Shown here one piece after another: positions 10,966 to 22,786 of a stretch of 64,000 bases of DNA. The position numbers were made by a program, and so were the translations under genes. Position 1 is the stretch's first letter. The number at the start of each line of letters is the position of its first letter. The stretch is from the NCBI GenBank assembly GCA_019279435.1, contig JAAALK010000285.1, positions 66,388,865 to 66,452,864 of the forward strand, given 5' to 3'. This DNA is from Zizania palustris. Lineage: Eukaryota > Streptophyta > Magnoliopsida > Poales > Poaceae. The notes below the pieces were generated by a model, which saw nothing but the letters and a program-made list of their open reading frames with translations, was not told the DNA's origin and made no database searches.

Positions 10966-12732
10966 CTAATTTTTAGATTGTAGTGCAGTCTCCTTGCTCT
11001 TCTCAAAACTCTCTTTGTCACATTGCATAATTTCAGTGGGAGTCATAGGAAGCAAAGTAATTTTCTTTCCCTTGTGCATAAGTGTATATTTGTTACTCCT
11101 ACCATGATGTGTGGCATCCGTATCAAATTCCCATGGCCGACCCAATAAAAGTGAACATGCTTGCATGGGTACAACATCAAAATCAGCAAAGTCATGGTAT
11201 GTACCAATGAAAAAGTGAACTCTCGCAGAGTGTGTTACCTTGACCTTACCACTATTGTTGAACCACTGAATATAGTAGGGATGAGGGTGTGGGCGTGTGG
11301 TCAATCCAAGCTTATTAACTAGCTCTATGCTCTCCAAGTTACTGTTGCTTCCTCCATCAATTATGACACGAACACGACGATCATTGACAATGAGGAACAT
11401 TTGAAATAAGTTATGTTGTTGTAGTGTGTCCATTTGCTCCACTTGAGTGTTTAAAACACGCTGTACAATCAATGTCTGATACTACTCTGTGGCGGCAGTA
11501 CCTAAAAACTCCTCGCCATCACTTTTAGGCTCTTCATCATCATCTGCATCGTCAGTACCACCATCTTCAATATCACTAGTACTACCATACCTTCCATCCT
11601 CAGTAGCAATGCATGTCCATCTCTAGCTTGGAAAATCTCTCATGAAATGGACCTTCCCTTTGCAATTGTGGCAAATGACTCCACTGGTTCGGCTTGTAGA
11701 AGCAACCGATGAGGAACTAGTAGCTGGTAGGTTTGTCTAACTCTTCTCCTCTAGTGGTAGTGAGGACGAAGGTGCTGCTGAACGCACCCTAGATACGAAG
11801 GGGGCAGCAGACTGTGCGGGAGAAGTTAGTGTTGATTTTCCTATTGCAGACGTCGGTCTTGTGTCGGTGAAGTTACCCTTCGACTTCGGCTGTCGTCCCT
11901 GCAATTCTCTTTCTGCCTTCATAGAAAGGTGAAACAATCTATTGAGTGTATTATATTCCTTATAATCTACTATGTCCTGTATTTCTCTTCTTAACCCACA
12001 AAAAAATCTAGACATTTTACTCTCCTCATCCTCAACTACATCACAACGCAGCATTCCTATTTGCAGTTCCTGGTAGTACTCCTATACAGATTTATTTCCC
12101 TGGTTTAAACGCTGTAATTTTTGAAGCAAATCATGTTTATAAGTAGTAGGGACAAATCTACCACACATAGCTCTCTTTAGCCCATCCCATGTGTCAGGTG
12201 CTAAAGCTACACTTGAGATCTCATTCCACCAAATAATAGAAAAATCGGTAAACTCACTAGTGGCTTGTCTAACTCTATATATTTCTGGAACTTGGTGAGA
12301 GTTAAATTTCTGTTGTACTATCATCTCCCAATTCAGATATGTTTCAGCATCATAAGAGCGAGAAAAAGAGGGTATGCTGAATTTAACCTTAGCAAACGAA
12401 TTATCAGCACGAGGGTTGTTTCCATTATTACCTCCCATACCTTGACGATGTGGATTTTGTTGGCGGGGAGGTTCTTGAGGAAGAGGTTGCATATGATTCT
12501 GATTTATGTTGTTTTCCTCGAGACCTTCAGCACTATCATTCGGTGGCAGTGGTTGTCTCTCTATGTTCTCTATCCTGGTGATGAGGATGGCAATGTTCCT
12601 CTCTATTCTCTCCAATCTGTGCTCATTGTCCTGGTTACTCGTAACGATGTTTGCATTGAGTTCTTGCAGCAACTTTCCAAGTTCTAACCTGGACACACAT
12701 CCATCTCCATCGCCTTGGTGTGATCCTGCCAT
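10966..12732 (-). pseudogene. gag and protease of the CRM-like element
   Basis: Gag starts at ATG 12732 (MAGSHQGDGDG). Residues about 90-225 hold the Ty3/gypsy gag core (FSIPSFSRSYDAETYLNWE, FSIIWWNEI). The zinc knuckle near 11640-11680 is decayed: CHNCKGKVHFMRDF has Val in place of the Gly before His and Phe in place of the last Cys. The protease part (11472-10966) has DGGSNSNLES as active-site region and a downstream LLGRPWEFD. All pieces share one frame, interrupted by in-frame TAG stops at 12082-12084, 11737-11739 and near 11622, so the original was a single open gag-pol. Confidence 0.8.
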
Positions 12733-13840
12733 GGTTAGTGAAAACACAAAACACAAACAAGCTCACAAGTGTGTTAGTTTCCTATGAACTACTAGGATGT
12801 GGAGTCGCTCACACTCAAGCGTTTCACCAAGTTCTTGCAAGGTTCTTACCAATCGTATCAGGTGGCACAACCGGTTAGTTTGGGGATGATACCGTTGAAG
12901 TCGTGTGTATAGCGATTGCCGGTAGAAAACTGTACTGCTCAGAAGGTAAGTATGTGGAGCTATAGGAAGGCCAAATATTTGAGTGGAACACAATTCAATA
13001 ACAGATAGTAATGCTGAATAAATGTTCAAGCTATTAGTCATAATTGCTGGTCTACTCGTGTTCTAAGAACAGTAGTGACACAAGAAGGAATCAAGGATGA
13101 AAAAGATGAATTGCAAGGACAGTGTAAATACGACACCAGCAACACGATGAAACAAATAGTGCAGGGCCTTCGGTATTGCCTCTTTTTTCTCTCTACTTTT
13201 TGTCTTCTTTTTTCTCTCTTCTTTTTTTCTCTTCTTTTTTTTGTCTTCTTTTTTCAATCTCTTTTTCTTGCAACCAATTACCAAGTGCTAAGTAGCAACA
13301 ATATGCCCAAGATTAAGCACAGCACCAAGTTTCGGCTCAAACCGATGGAAGATGATATTGGTATAGGAAACCCTAAATAACCGGTGTTGAACCTTCGGAG
13401 CCCACAATGAGTATTGCCCAATCCGACTTTTAGAGATCTAACTATGGTAAAATTTCAGCTCAATCGGAATTACGAGTGAAAATTTATGGCCGTTTCAAGG
13501 AGAACCCTCCGAAATCGGATCTGTTCCCCCTAAATCAGATCTGCTGGTTTTGGCAGAAACAGAAGCGGATGGGGATTGGTGAGGGGTAGAAAAATTATGC
13601 AGCGGAGTAGGGGAATTGTGGTGGAGACACGAACCGATCTAAAACACGAATTTAACAAGCAATCGAGACACAAACTTGGACACAAATTCAACAGTATGGA
13701 CTCTGAAAGAGAATTATGCAAAAGGCTAACAATGTCTCGGATAGGGAATTTTTTTGTTCGGCTTTTCTGTGGACTCTAGGATGAATGCGAAATTGACTCA
13801 AACAAGGGAAGACGAACCTACAAACCTGACGGTAAACTTG
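12733..13840 (-). other. Leader region of the CRM-like element
   Basis: This is untranslated DNA between the primer-binding site and the gag start. I see no gene. It holds a strongly asymmetric tract at about 13165-13265 that is pyrimidine-rich on the plus strand, hence GA-rich in the element transcript. Confidence 0.6.
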
Positions 13841-13853
13841 GGCTCTGATACCA
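13841..13853 (-). other. Primer-binding site (initiator Met tRNA)
   Basis: The minus strand reads TGGTATCAGAGCC, the standard plant retrotransposon site complementary to initiator tRNA-Met, two bases from the LTR. Confidence 0.9.
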
Positions 13854-13855
13854 CT

Positions 13856-14744
13856 TGATGCGCACGGGTGCCCGATCTTCTGTCAGAGGGGGTAAACTCA
13901 ATTGGTGGACTCGACGTTGATGATCCGGCTTCCGATCACCACAGATCCGAACCGCGTAATCGCTACACAATGGCTCCATTGGTTATCAACCACACACGAA
14001 CGCGATTGACCTCGCCAAGAAGGCTTATCCCTGCCTGCGAATTGAGAACACAAGCAAGAACACGGAAAACACAATCTCGCAAACACAAGAGAGATCGATT
14101 TCTCAAGTGGGGTTCCGCAATCTGACCAAGTCAGAGTTCAATCTACAAGAGATTCGAAACTAAGCAAAACCCGTGATAGACAGTGGCGGCTGCTATTTAT
14201 ATAGGCTAATGAACGTGGATTAACCGTAAAATGTGTCCTTAAGGGACTCCAACTCAGTACATGGGCCAAAGGCCCAAACTAGTGACGCAACACCAAAACG
14301 GTTCTGGAAATCGGTACTATTTTGACGATTGCCGATGACTCCGATTTTATCTTGATGTGAGGTTGGTCCCATTGGAAAGGTTATCTTCTCATCTTTCCAA
14401 CTAACCATATGTGGAACGTCCAAATCAGAGGTCGTATGCATCCTGGGCGTCCGTTTTACTGTCAGGTGGTCCTGGAGTCCGAATTGGACTCAAAGTCGAC
14501 TTGGATCGGATCTCCAACTTGGCTTCCACTCCCTTGCTGTACCTCCCCGCCTCCAAGTCCTTCTTGATGAATCTCCTGGTCCTCTCCTTGGTTCCTAATC
14601 ACAATATAATCATTAGGTAGCAATCTATTCTCAAATTCATAATTTGAAATGCTTAGGAACAAGCTCACCTCTAAATTCAAGTGTCGTGCACGAGCTCTAG
14701 TGATCGGACCTTGAATGTCTAGCGGAGAAGTGATGTCCTCATCA
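13856..14744 (-). repeat. 5' LTR of the CRM-like element
   Basis: The LTR is 889 bp and bounded by TGATG...CATCA inverted ends. In element sense it begins TGATGAGGACATC at 14744 and ends next to the primer-binding site. It keeps a 94-codon open frame (14744-14462) that matches the polyprotein C-terminus (PITRARARHLNLEVS) and runs about 35 codons further than the broken copy in the 3' LTR. A minus-strand TATATAAA lies near 14195-14202. The 5 bp beyond it is GAAGC; the left partner was lost with the truncation. Confidence 0.85.
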
Positions 14745-14871
14745 GAAGCCAAAGTATACTTCGGCTTAGAAACTTCATCATCTCCGGAGATGAACGCAAG
14801 CTTTGATGCTAGTGAATTATCTTTGACTGTTAATCTCTAAAGTCTTGAGGATGAAGTATTTTCCCCCAACA
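14745..14871 (-). mobile_element. LTR fragment
   Basis: It ends ...TTTTCCCCCAACA, the inverse of the TGTTGGGGGAAAATA start seen at 10065. Only about 127 bp remain between the CRM-like LTR and a gypsy coding remnant. It was probably cut by the insertion on its left. Confidence 0.4.
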
Positions 14872-15049
14872 GCACTAAGAGCCCAAAATTTGGTAAAAGG
14901 TCGCCTAGTTGGGAAGGTTCTTTTAGAGTTGTTGGAATCGCTCCACGTAATTCATATTTGCTAGAGTCTCTTGAAAGAGAGCGAGTTCATAGAGCTTTGA
15001 ATGGTAGGTATTTGAAAAAGTACTTCCCAAATGTATGGAAAAACGCTTG
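14872..15049 (+). pseudogene. Gypsy integrase C-terminal fragment
   Basis: The frame reads SPKFGKRSPSWEGSFRVVGI and ends LNGRYLKKYFPNVWKNA with a stop. This is the typical extreme C-terminus of Tat/Athila-type gypsy polyproteins. The rest of the element is missing on the left. Downstream, at 15125-15136, AATGCAAGGGGCATA is a plausible polypurine tract before the LTR. Confidence 0.65.
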
Positions 15050-15136
15050 AAGCATCGAAAGACTGATATGGAGCATATCACCCTTAGCTCGTTGTGCTTT
15101 TGGCTCACTAAAGTTTGCTAAAATGCAAGGGGCATA

Positions 15137-16385
15137 TGTTGATAGCAAAAAATGGCATTGATGGTCAAAATTGTAAAAATATCACTTTTTGGTAATTTAA
15201 CCGAAAATATGCCAAGACCTGGCAAAGGCCGGTCCAACCAGCCATGTAGGCCCGGTCAGACCAGCCATATGGGTCCGGTCGGACCGGCCCAACTTGATTC
15301 TGACTCCAATTAACTGATTTCGGGGTATTTTATCCCTAACTAATTTTGGATGACTTAAAACCTATGTCTAACTCAGATTAGATCCAAGGCACTCATCATG
15401 TCCAACCTCTATAAATAGAGGCAAGGTCAAAATCACGGTAAGTCCTTGTCGGTTCGCTTGTGAATCATCCGTTTAATCCACGTGATAGATTTCTATCGTT
15501 TTATCAGTTTTACTCATAATTCAGTCTCTAGGCCGAATTACCTTTGGTTTCTTGGTGTTTTTTGCAGTGTTTCATCACTCCCATCTTCCACAAAAAATTT
15601 TGCTTCAAGCCATCCATGGGAAGACGGTCGCCGAAACCCAGAGACCATCCTCTAGGAATCGCCGATTTAACCGGAGGCAACCCTTCGGTCCGACCGGCCC
15701 ATGCCGTGCTGTCATCTGATGCGCTAACATGCAGCGGTCTGACCGGCAGCACAAGGCCGGTCTGATCGTACCTCACAGAGGGCTTCGGGAGCACTCCGCA
15801 TCAACGCCGGAGGCCACCCTCTGAGGTATATTCGCACCCTTTGGTCTGACCAAGCGTCGGACGCCGGTCTGACCAGCTTGGAGACTGAACCCCCCTCCAG
15901 TCATCTTCGTGACACACTCCGGAGGATGCCCTTCGGAAACCCTAGACTTCTAGACTGACCGAGGGCTTCCCTTCGGTCCAACCGACCGAAGACCAAAGGG
16001 ATCCCTTCGGCCACCCTTCGCACCGCATGTCGAAGCACCCCCTTCGGCCAACTCTCTGCATTGCCGGTCCGACCGGCGGTATAGCTTTGGTCTGATCGGT
16101 GTACTTCGGCTGGTCTGACCGCCGGGATACCTTCGATTTAACTGGCCCTGTTTAGACCGGTTTAATTATTTTTATCTATAATTCGGTTAATTGAAGAATT
16201 TTAATTGATATTATTTGATTGCCTAGCAACTCCGTTATTCCCTTACCACTGTTTAAGGGTTGTCAGAATGCAACGTCGGTGTTGTGTTACACTTAGGGGT
16301 TTACTTCTAAGTATCCGCACGTTTTTGGATCATCGGATCGGCGTCCGTGTGTTTGGCGCTTTGTCGCCAGATTGTAGCGTCAACA
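15137..16385 (+). repeat. 3' LTR of a plus-strand gypsy element, motif-rich
   Basis: The LTR is 1249 bp, bounded by TGTTGA...TCAACA, directly after a purine tract and the gypsy coding remnant. TATAAATAG lies at 15410-15418. Between 15220 and 16150 it contains at least ten copies of a near-palindrome around CCGGTC-N-GACCGG and shorter CTTCGG motifs. No gene is seen in it. The flank after it (TCCAG) has no visible partner because the left part of the element is gone. Confidence 0.7.
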
Positions 16386-16645
16386 TCCAGCTCGGTCTAC
16401 ACACCGTCATCACAATATCATTATCATTGCAATACAAAGAAAGTTGAAGGCTTTAAAGATGAAAGGAATACAACTAATCTGCATCTCAATAATGAAGCCC
16501 CGTAATGTGTCGTCGCCCATCAAATAACGGTAATGCCTCACCTCCTCCAACCCTCATGACCACCTCTCCATTAATGTCATCCTGGGATGGTTGTAGGACC
16601 GAAAGTAGTGACCAGATGGGAGTGAATGGGCACCTAAAAAATTCT
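16386..16645. other. Unassigned DNA
   Basis: This is a short stretch between a gypsy LTR and the Sirevirus-like LTR. No convincing coding or terminal structure is seen. Confidence 0.3.
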
Positions 16646-18309
16646 TGCGAATCAATGGCCTTCTCCCGACACCCAACGCACCTCAACAGACAACTAACAG
16701 AAACAAAAATAGTTCACAGGTCCAAAAATAATCTAGCCTAAAAACGACCAGTGTCCTAATCGAAAAGACACCAACACAGTGCTTATAGGCAGATAAAAAG
16801 GAGTATTCAATTTACTGTCATTTCAATCATTATAACAACAGACATCTCAGGCAGTTTAAGTCATTCATGTAACAACTAGCAACTCCACAAGAATAAATCA
16901 CTGGTGACAAAACATTTCAGCACAAACTGATCATGTAGAAGTATTAAATAACTAGTAAAATATTCTGAACAAATCAATTCTAGTGCCTAGAGTATAGCCG
17001 AAATATGAATATAACAAGTACTGAGTACTGCAATGGAATAACTACTGAAAAGTAGATCAGAGCTATTTTAATCCAACCAACTACTGAAACAAAACGCACA
17101 TACATGATTTTCGAAGAGAAAGTAATTAATTAAATCCTAATCGCGTTGCTACAGTACTCACCGATTTACGTGCATGGAATCTGTCACTCGGGTGTACGAT
17201 TTGTGTGCGTGGAAGCTGCCGCTCGGTGCTGCTCATGCACTGCATGATGAGGATCACGCCGCATGCATCATCCGCAAGAAATCCAGTCTGCCTCCATGCG
17301 CCTGCTACTGACCGAGCTACTGTGCTGCTCCTCATTCCGAGCGTTGCGTGCCTTGGCAGCCGTGAGGAGCAGCGAAGCTGCTGCCTGCTGCACGCAAGTC
17401 GGCGCTAGGCTCCACTAGGCACGCTGCCGTGCTGCTGCTGCACTAGGCTAGAGCGCATAGCTAGCTATGGCTGCCATGCAAGGCTAGGCACCACGCTAGC
17501 TAGCTACACTGCTGGCTGTAGGTGCTAGATGGAGGAGAAAAACAAAAACACGCTCGAAGATGAAATCAAAATGCGGCGGTGGCAGAAGGATTTTGAGCAG
17601 ATGAAAAAATTCCAATGACGGCGGAGAAGAACGCAGAAAAAGGTGACCCAAATTTTGGAATTGGTAAAGTGTTTTCTGAAAATGGGTAACCATAACCCTA
17701 GGGTATGGGGGCCTTTTTATAGGCAGCCCAATAAATGGGAAAATGCAAAAATACTCCTAGGGTTTTTTATAGACGCTAAATAAAAAATGGAAAAGACTGA
17801 AATGCCCTTAGGATGTTTTTTACAGACTCAACTGACAGACTGTGGGCCTAAAGGCAAAATAGTAAAACCTTAATAAAGATAACTTATCCTAATGCAGAGC
17901 TTTCGTAGCAGCTACGACTTCGCCTCAGAACGGTCAGACTGGAGATCAGCGGCCAGTTTTGCGCCAAAACTGACAAAGCGTCCACCGTCTTCGCACCAGG
18001 TACCCGGATTGGGCCGGCCCGATTCCATAGCTCCGTTAGCCCAACAATCGCTCGCCGCCCATGTACCTGAGTCAATCCCGGTCAATAGCCTAGTGGATCC
18101 TCTGCTGCTCCTAGCCCATGTGCCTGGATTGGGCCAGCCCAACTTCATGGCCCCTCTGCCCGATAGTCGCTCGCTGCCCGTATACTTGAGTCACATGCGG
18201 CCCAGACACAACTGGTCTTCTCTTCTCTTCATGTCCTCTTTGACTTCTGCTGACAATCACTCATCACTTCTAGAGCCATGAGGCCCATGCTCTTCAACAT
18301 GGCTCCTCA
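16646..18309 (-). repeat. 3' LTR of the Sirevirus-like element
   Basis: It aligns with 30219-31884 throughout, with scattered substitutions and small indels. In element sense it starts TGAGGAGCCATG at 18309 right after the purine tract AAGGGGGAGA (18310-18320). A minus-strand TATAAAAAGG lies at 17712-17721. No gene is seen in it. Confidence 0.85.
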
Positions 18310-19703
18310 ATCTCCCCCTTGATGAGTGCATTGTCAACACTTCTCTTCATCAGCTCTCTAGTACCTGCAAGCACATATGGAAACATGAAAAACAAAACAC
18401 AAGAAAATAGAGAAGAATAAAATAAAATAAAAGTTTAACCCTAATGACCAAAAGTCGAACAAAAGCAAGAAAACGATCATGATGGTTAACCAAAAATAAA
18501 AACTCAAAACGAGTGCAATCTCAGAATTATCAACAAGGATATCCATAGAGTAAAGGCAAAAGAGACTAAAAACTCCCCATGAAACAAATCCCAGAGAAAG
18601 CCAAAACTCCCCCTAAACTCTTCTAAAAAATCGAGTAACCCAAAATTTATCACCCTTGTTGACAAATGGACTCATCAAGCGAGACTAAAATGCACTATAA
18701 AGAGACACAGACACAAACTCTCCCTGAAATGCAGCTCCCCCTCAAAATATGCAATGAATGCAAGTGGGGTGTAGGTGGAGTGTAGAAAGCATGCTTCTCA
18801 GATATGATTGACTGCCATTACAACATCTAACAGGTATAGCAAAAGACATATTGTCTAAGACACATGGCATGATCAGTGCAACAGATGATATCTAAAGAAA
18901 GTCATTAGCACGCATTTTTCAATTTTTGCAAACAAAAGCATCACCACATTTTTAGTTGACAAGCAAGGTAAAGCATGAGATGCAAAAGCTAACAAATATC
19001 TAGCAAGATAAGCATTGTCCAGAACAAAGTGCTTCTGCAAACTTGTTATCTTTTTAAATTTCAAGCTTTTTCTTTTCCTTTTTCATTTTTGCCAGGGGTT
19101 ATTTTCTTATCAAACCTTATGCTAACCGACCAAGTCAAGCCTAGGCTAGAACTGGACCATCAGAAACTTAAGACATTGGTCTTGGCATACATTAAACTGT
19201 CCTAGTTCATACCAAAGTGCTATGGTAAGCAATCTAGAACAATGCAATACGACAAAGCAAACCCACCTAGATATTTTCAAATTATGCATAAAAAGGCATG
19301 GATTTTTCATTTTTTCTGATTTTATCATTTTTATAGCACATTTTCCATGTTAAAGCATATAGATGTCCAAGTTGCATATCTGCATCTAAGTGAGGAACTA
19401 GCTACCATGCATGTAAAAGATAGCAAAAGCACTCAGCCTACACATGCTAGTTACCAGAAGCAATGGTGATCATTTTTCAATTTTAAAGCATAAAAGCCAT
19501 GCATATGACAAATATCAGACATATCATGTGAACTGAAGTAAAGCATGATCATCAACAAGTAATCAAAAGCATATACTAGCTAAAGTAAGTAAAGCAGATC
19601 AATCATATAACAGAAGCAAGCTCAAAGTGTGATATGTGAATATGCATGATGTGAACACACACAAAAAGCCTCAAGAAAAGAGTAGAGAAGAAAGAAAACT
19701 GAC
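18310..19703 (-). other. Polypurine tract and 3' non-coding region of the Sirevirus-like element
   Basis: About 1.4 kb lies between RNase H and the 3' LTR. I see no recognisable reading frame, so an envelope-like gene, known from some Sireviruses, cannot be supported. The tract next to the LTR reads TCATCAAGGGGGAGA on the minus strand; the same strand has further A/G-rich stretches, for example about 18590-18610 and 18720-18745. Confidence 0.6.
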
Positions 19704-20215
19704 TCAAAATATCTTTAAAAGGATACAGAACTCCCAAATCCCCTCGCAAACGCTCAAAATAAGCTGATCTAGGGGTTTGGTGAAAATGTCAGCTAACTGA
19801 TGATGGGTATCAACTTGAACAAGGTCAATGACACATTTATCATATTGATCCCTCAGAAAGTGAAAACACACATCAATGTATTTGGTGTTTGAATGTAGAC
19901 ATGGGTTTTTCCCTACACTAATCGCACTAGTGCTATCACCGAACAAAGGAACTCTGGTAGGAAAGAACAACCCAAAATCCCACAAAGTGGAAATCATCCA
20001 AATCAACTGTGAGCAGCAGCTAGCAGCAGCTACATAATCATCCTCTGTGGTAGAAAGTGCAACTCCAGACTGCTTTCGAGAAGACTAAGAGACAAGAGAA
20101 GAACCAAGAAACTGGCAAGTACCAGAAGTCGACTTGTGATCCAACCGACACCCACTAAAGTCAGCGTACGAAAAGCCAGATAAATCAAGAGACGATGATG
20201 CTGAATAATAAAGAC
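19704..20215 (-). pseudogene. RNase H of the Sirevirus-like element
   Basis: Minus-strand frames contain KSTSGTCQFLGSS, FGDSTSAISVGKNPC and HHQLADIFTKPLD, the conserved order of the copia RNase H C-terminal region. Stops separate the first part from the rest. Confidence 0.75.
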
Positions 20216-21210
20216 CTAGATCGGGCGCATAGGTAAGTTACGTAAAAATGCCCTTGACAGCCTACCAATGAGACACGCGTGGTGAAGACTGGAAGCGCGC
20301 ACAGTCCCACGGCCAAACTGTATGTCTGGACTCATCGCCGTCAAATACAGCAGCGAACCGATCATCCCTCGATATTCTCTCTCGTTGACCTTGGCGCCAT
20401 TCTCGTCCTTGTCCAGGCCCCCAGATGTACCCATTGGGGTCATCTGAGGCTTCAGCTCTCTACCAAAGTCGAATTTCTTCAACATGTCCCGCCTGTACTT
20501 AATTTGGTGGATGAAGATGACATCCTTGGTCTGCTTGATCTGGAGCCCTAGGAAATACTTGAGCTCACCCATGAGGCTCATCTCAAACTCGTTGTGCATC
20601 TGCTCAGAAAACTTGGACACAAGCATATCAGTAGAACCACCAAAAATAATATCGTCCACGTAAATCTGAGCAATCAAGAAGTCTGAGTCATCTCTGAGCA
20701 AGAAAAGTGTTTTGTCCACAGAACCCATCACAAAGCCCTTACACAACAAAAACTGCTTCAACCGGTCATACCAAGCCCTGGGGGCTTGCTTCAGACCATA
20801 TAAAGCTTTCTACAGCTTAAAAACATGTCGAGGAAACTTAGGGTTCTCAAAACCGGGGGATGCCTAACATAGACCTCCTACTCTATGTACCCGTTCTGAA
20901 AAGCACTCTTGACATCCATTTGAAAAAGCTTAAACCCCTTAGAAGTGGCAAAAGCTAAAAGAATACGAATGGACTCAAGGCGAGCAATAGGGGTGAAAGT
21001 CTCCTCAAAGTCAATACCCTCTTTCTGGCAAAAACCCTGGGCAACTAGTAGAGCTTTGTTGTGCACCACAACCCTATCTTCACCTTGCTTGTTCTTGAAC
21101 ACCCACCTGGTGCCTATGGGGTTGCATCCAGGTGGTAGCTCAACCAGTGCCCAAACCTGATTACGGACAAAATTCTCAAGCTCTTCTTGCATGACATTTA
21201 TCCAATTCAA
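20216..21210 (-). pseudogene. Reverse transcriptase of the Sirevirus-like element
   Basis: Two open pieces (21210-20878 and 20761-20216) cover the fingers and palm: GTRWVFKNKQGED, FTPIARLESIRILLAFA, FQMDVKSAFQNGYIE and the catalytic IYVDDIIFGGST. The YVDD motif is intact. A stop or frameshift lies between the pieces near 20870, and another frameshift follows the GSLLYLTAMSPDI region near 20300. Confidence 0.8.
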
Positions 21211-21630
21211 ATCAAAAGAGCATGAGAAACGTCTCTAGGCTCAAAAGAGGCAACAAACATAGACTCTGCAAACACATCAAGCGAGTCAATAGAAGAGCGC
21301 AAAGTTCTCTCAGTAAGATCATTGATGATGAGCTCTGAGGGGTGATCACGCTGAACTGCTTGGGATCCCAGGTGATCTGAAGTCACCTCACCGGAGTTAG
21401 TAGCTAGCACCTCTGGACTCGACTGAGGGGGCTTGATCGAAGTGGAAGAAGTGATCAGAGGTCCGCCCTCGTCCTCAGTCGAAGTCTCAGAAGGTGTGGG
21501 GTCTGTAGGCTGTGCAGAAGGCCCACCCTCATCAACAGCATGGAATTTCATCATCTTCCTCGAAGATGGACTCTCCAAGCTCATCATCTCTAGAAAGCTC
21601 AAAGAAGGAGACAATGAAGGCAAGGACTCA

Positions 21631-22087
21631 TCAAAAGAAACATCGCACGTCACGACAAGATGCTTGGGAGTCGAGGTTCCAAACACGGAAGCCTCGAGAA
21701 TGCAAAGCATAACCAAGAAAGACTCCATCCCAGCAACAAGACTCAAACTTGTCCAAATGCCCTCCCTTCTTGAGCACAAAGCACTTGTAGCCAAACGCTC
21801 GCAAGTGGATCACCTTGGGCTGTCTACCAAACCGCAACTCATATGAAGTCTTACCTAGGTAAGCTCTAAGAAAAATGCAGTTGGCCAGATAGCAAGTTGT
21901 GTTCATGGCCTCAGCCCAAAAGCGCCTAGGAGCCCTATGCTCATCGAGCATCGTCCTGGCCATCTCGACTAGCATGCAATTCTTTCGTTCCACAACGCCA
22001 TTCTGTGGGGGAGTGTAAGGAGGAGAAAACTGATGATCAAGACCCTGATCCCTACAGAAGCTGACGAACTGAGAGTTCATGAACTCA
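21631..22087 (-). pseudogene. Integrase C-terminal half, Sirevirus-like element
   Basis: It reads MNSQFVSFCRDQGLDHQFSP, then the catalytic Glu in PQNGVVERKN and the conserved FWAEAMNTTCYL. It continues exactly where 26578 stops, with the CACTA and its TCA duplication between them. The following stretch to 21211 is a degraded linker to the reverse transcriptase. Confidence 0.8.
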
Positions 22088-22450
22088 CACTACAACAAAA
22101 CAGGCAACTTCCGTCGGCCAAAGCCGACGGAAGTTAGCCCTTTCCCGACGGAAGAAGCCAACTTCCGTCGGCAAAACGCTATCTTCCGTCGGCCTTTGGC
22201 CGACGGAAGCGAGGCGACGGAAGTTAGCTAACTTCCGTCGGCTTGACGTGGCCGACGGAAGTTAGCGCCGAACACTGCCACGTCACCAGAGGGGCACTAA
22301 CTTCCGTCGGCCACCCTAGCCGACGGAAGTTAGCTGACCCTAACTTCCGTCGGCCAGGGCCGAAGCCGACGAAAGTTAGCCTTTCTGCCCACGTGGCCGA
22401 AACCAGCTAACTTCCGTCGGCTATGGTCAAAGCCGACGGAAGTTACCTGG
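22088..22450. repeat. CACTA TIR and subterminal repeats, left end
   Basis: After the 15-bp TIR, about 15 copies of the 12-13-bp motif AACTTCCGTCGGC or its inverse lie within 340 bp, often as inverted pairs with 3-12-bp spacers. In En/Spm such subterminal motifs bind the TnpA-type accessory protein. Confidence 0.9.
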
Positions 22451-22469
22451 TATTTTTTTTTATTTTTTC

Positions 22470-22745
22470 CTGGTTCCCCTACTCACACTCACATCCAACC
22501 ACAATTTCACATACATTCACAATACACATCCAAAATCACATTTCACATCCAAAATCACATTTCACATCCAAAATCACATTCAAACTTCACATATAACATC
22601 CAAAATCACATCTCACATCCAAATTCACATCCACACTTCACACATCACATCCAAAATCACATAATATAACTGAATTCACATCCAAAGTCACAGTACACAT
22701 CTGAATTCACATATAACATCCAAACTCACATACAAATTCACAAAA
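22470..22745. repeat. Minisatellite of about 18-20 bp units
   Basis: Tandem imperfect copies of TTCACATCCAAAATCACA and close variants lie between the subterminal repeats and the stop codon of the Ptta-like gene. The first units are nearly identical and the array decays toward 22745. It lies in the 3' untranslated flank of the gene. Confidence 0.75.
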
Positions 22746-22786
22746 CACAGCGAGAGCCACATACAAAGTCATATTTGTCCATATAC

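Larger units (their letters stand above)
7057..14744 (-). mobile_element. CRM-like Ty3/gypsy retrotransposon, 3' LTR truncated
   Basis: The element reads leftward: LTR 13856-14744, primer-binding site, leader, gag, protease, reverse transcriptase/RNase H, integrase, then a truncated 3' LTR (7057-7619). The integrase C-terminus (GDLVWLHLRKDRFP and KLMPRADGPFKIV) and a polyprotein that continues into the LTR match what is known of the CRM lineage of chromoviruses. The gag-to-RNase H frame is almost collinear, broken by point stops (mostly TAG), one frameshift in integrase and one 494-bp insertion. It is not autonomous. Lineage assignment is by recall of family sequence and should be tested in a tree. 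Confidence 0.75.

Noticed and set aside
18310..19703. An envelope-like gene in the long 3' region of the Sirevirus-like element
   Set aside because: No open frame or recognisable motif is present.
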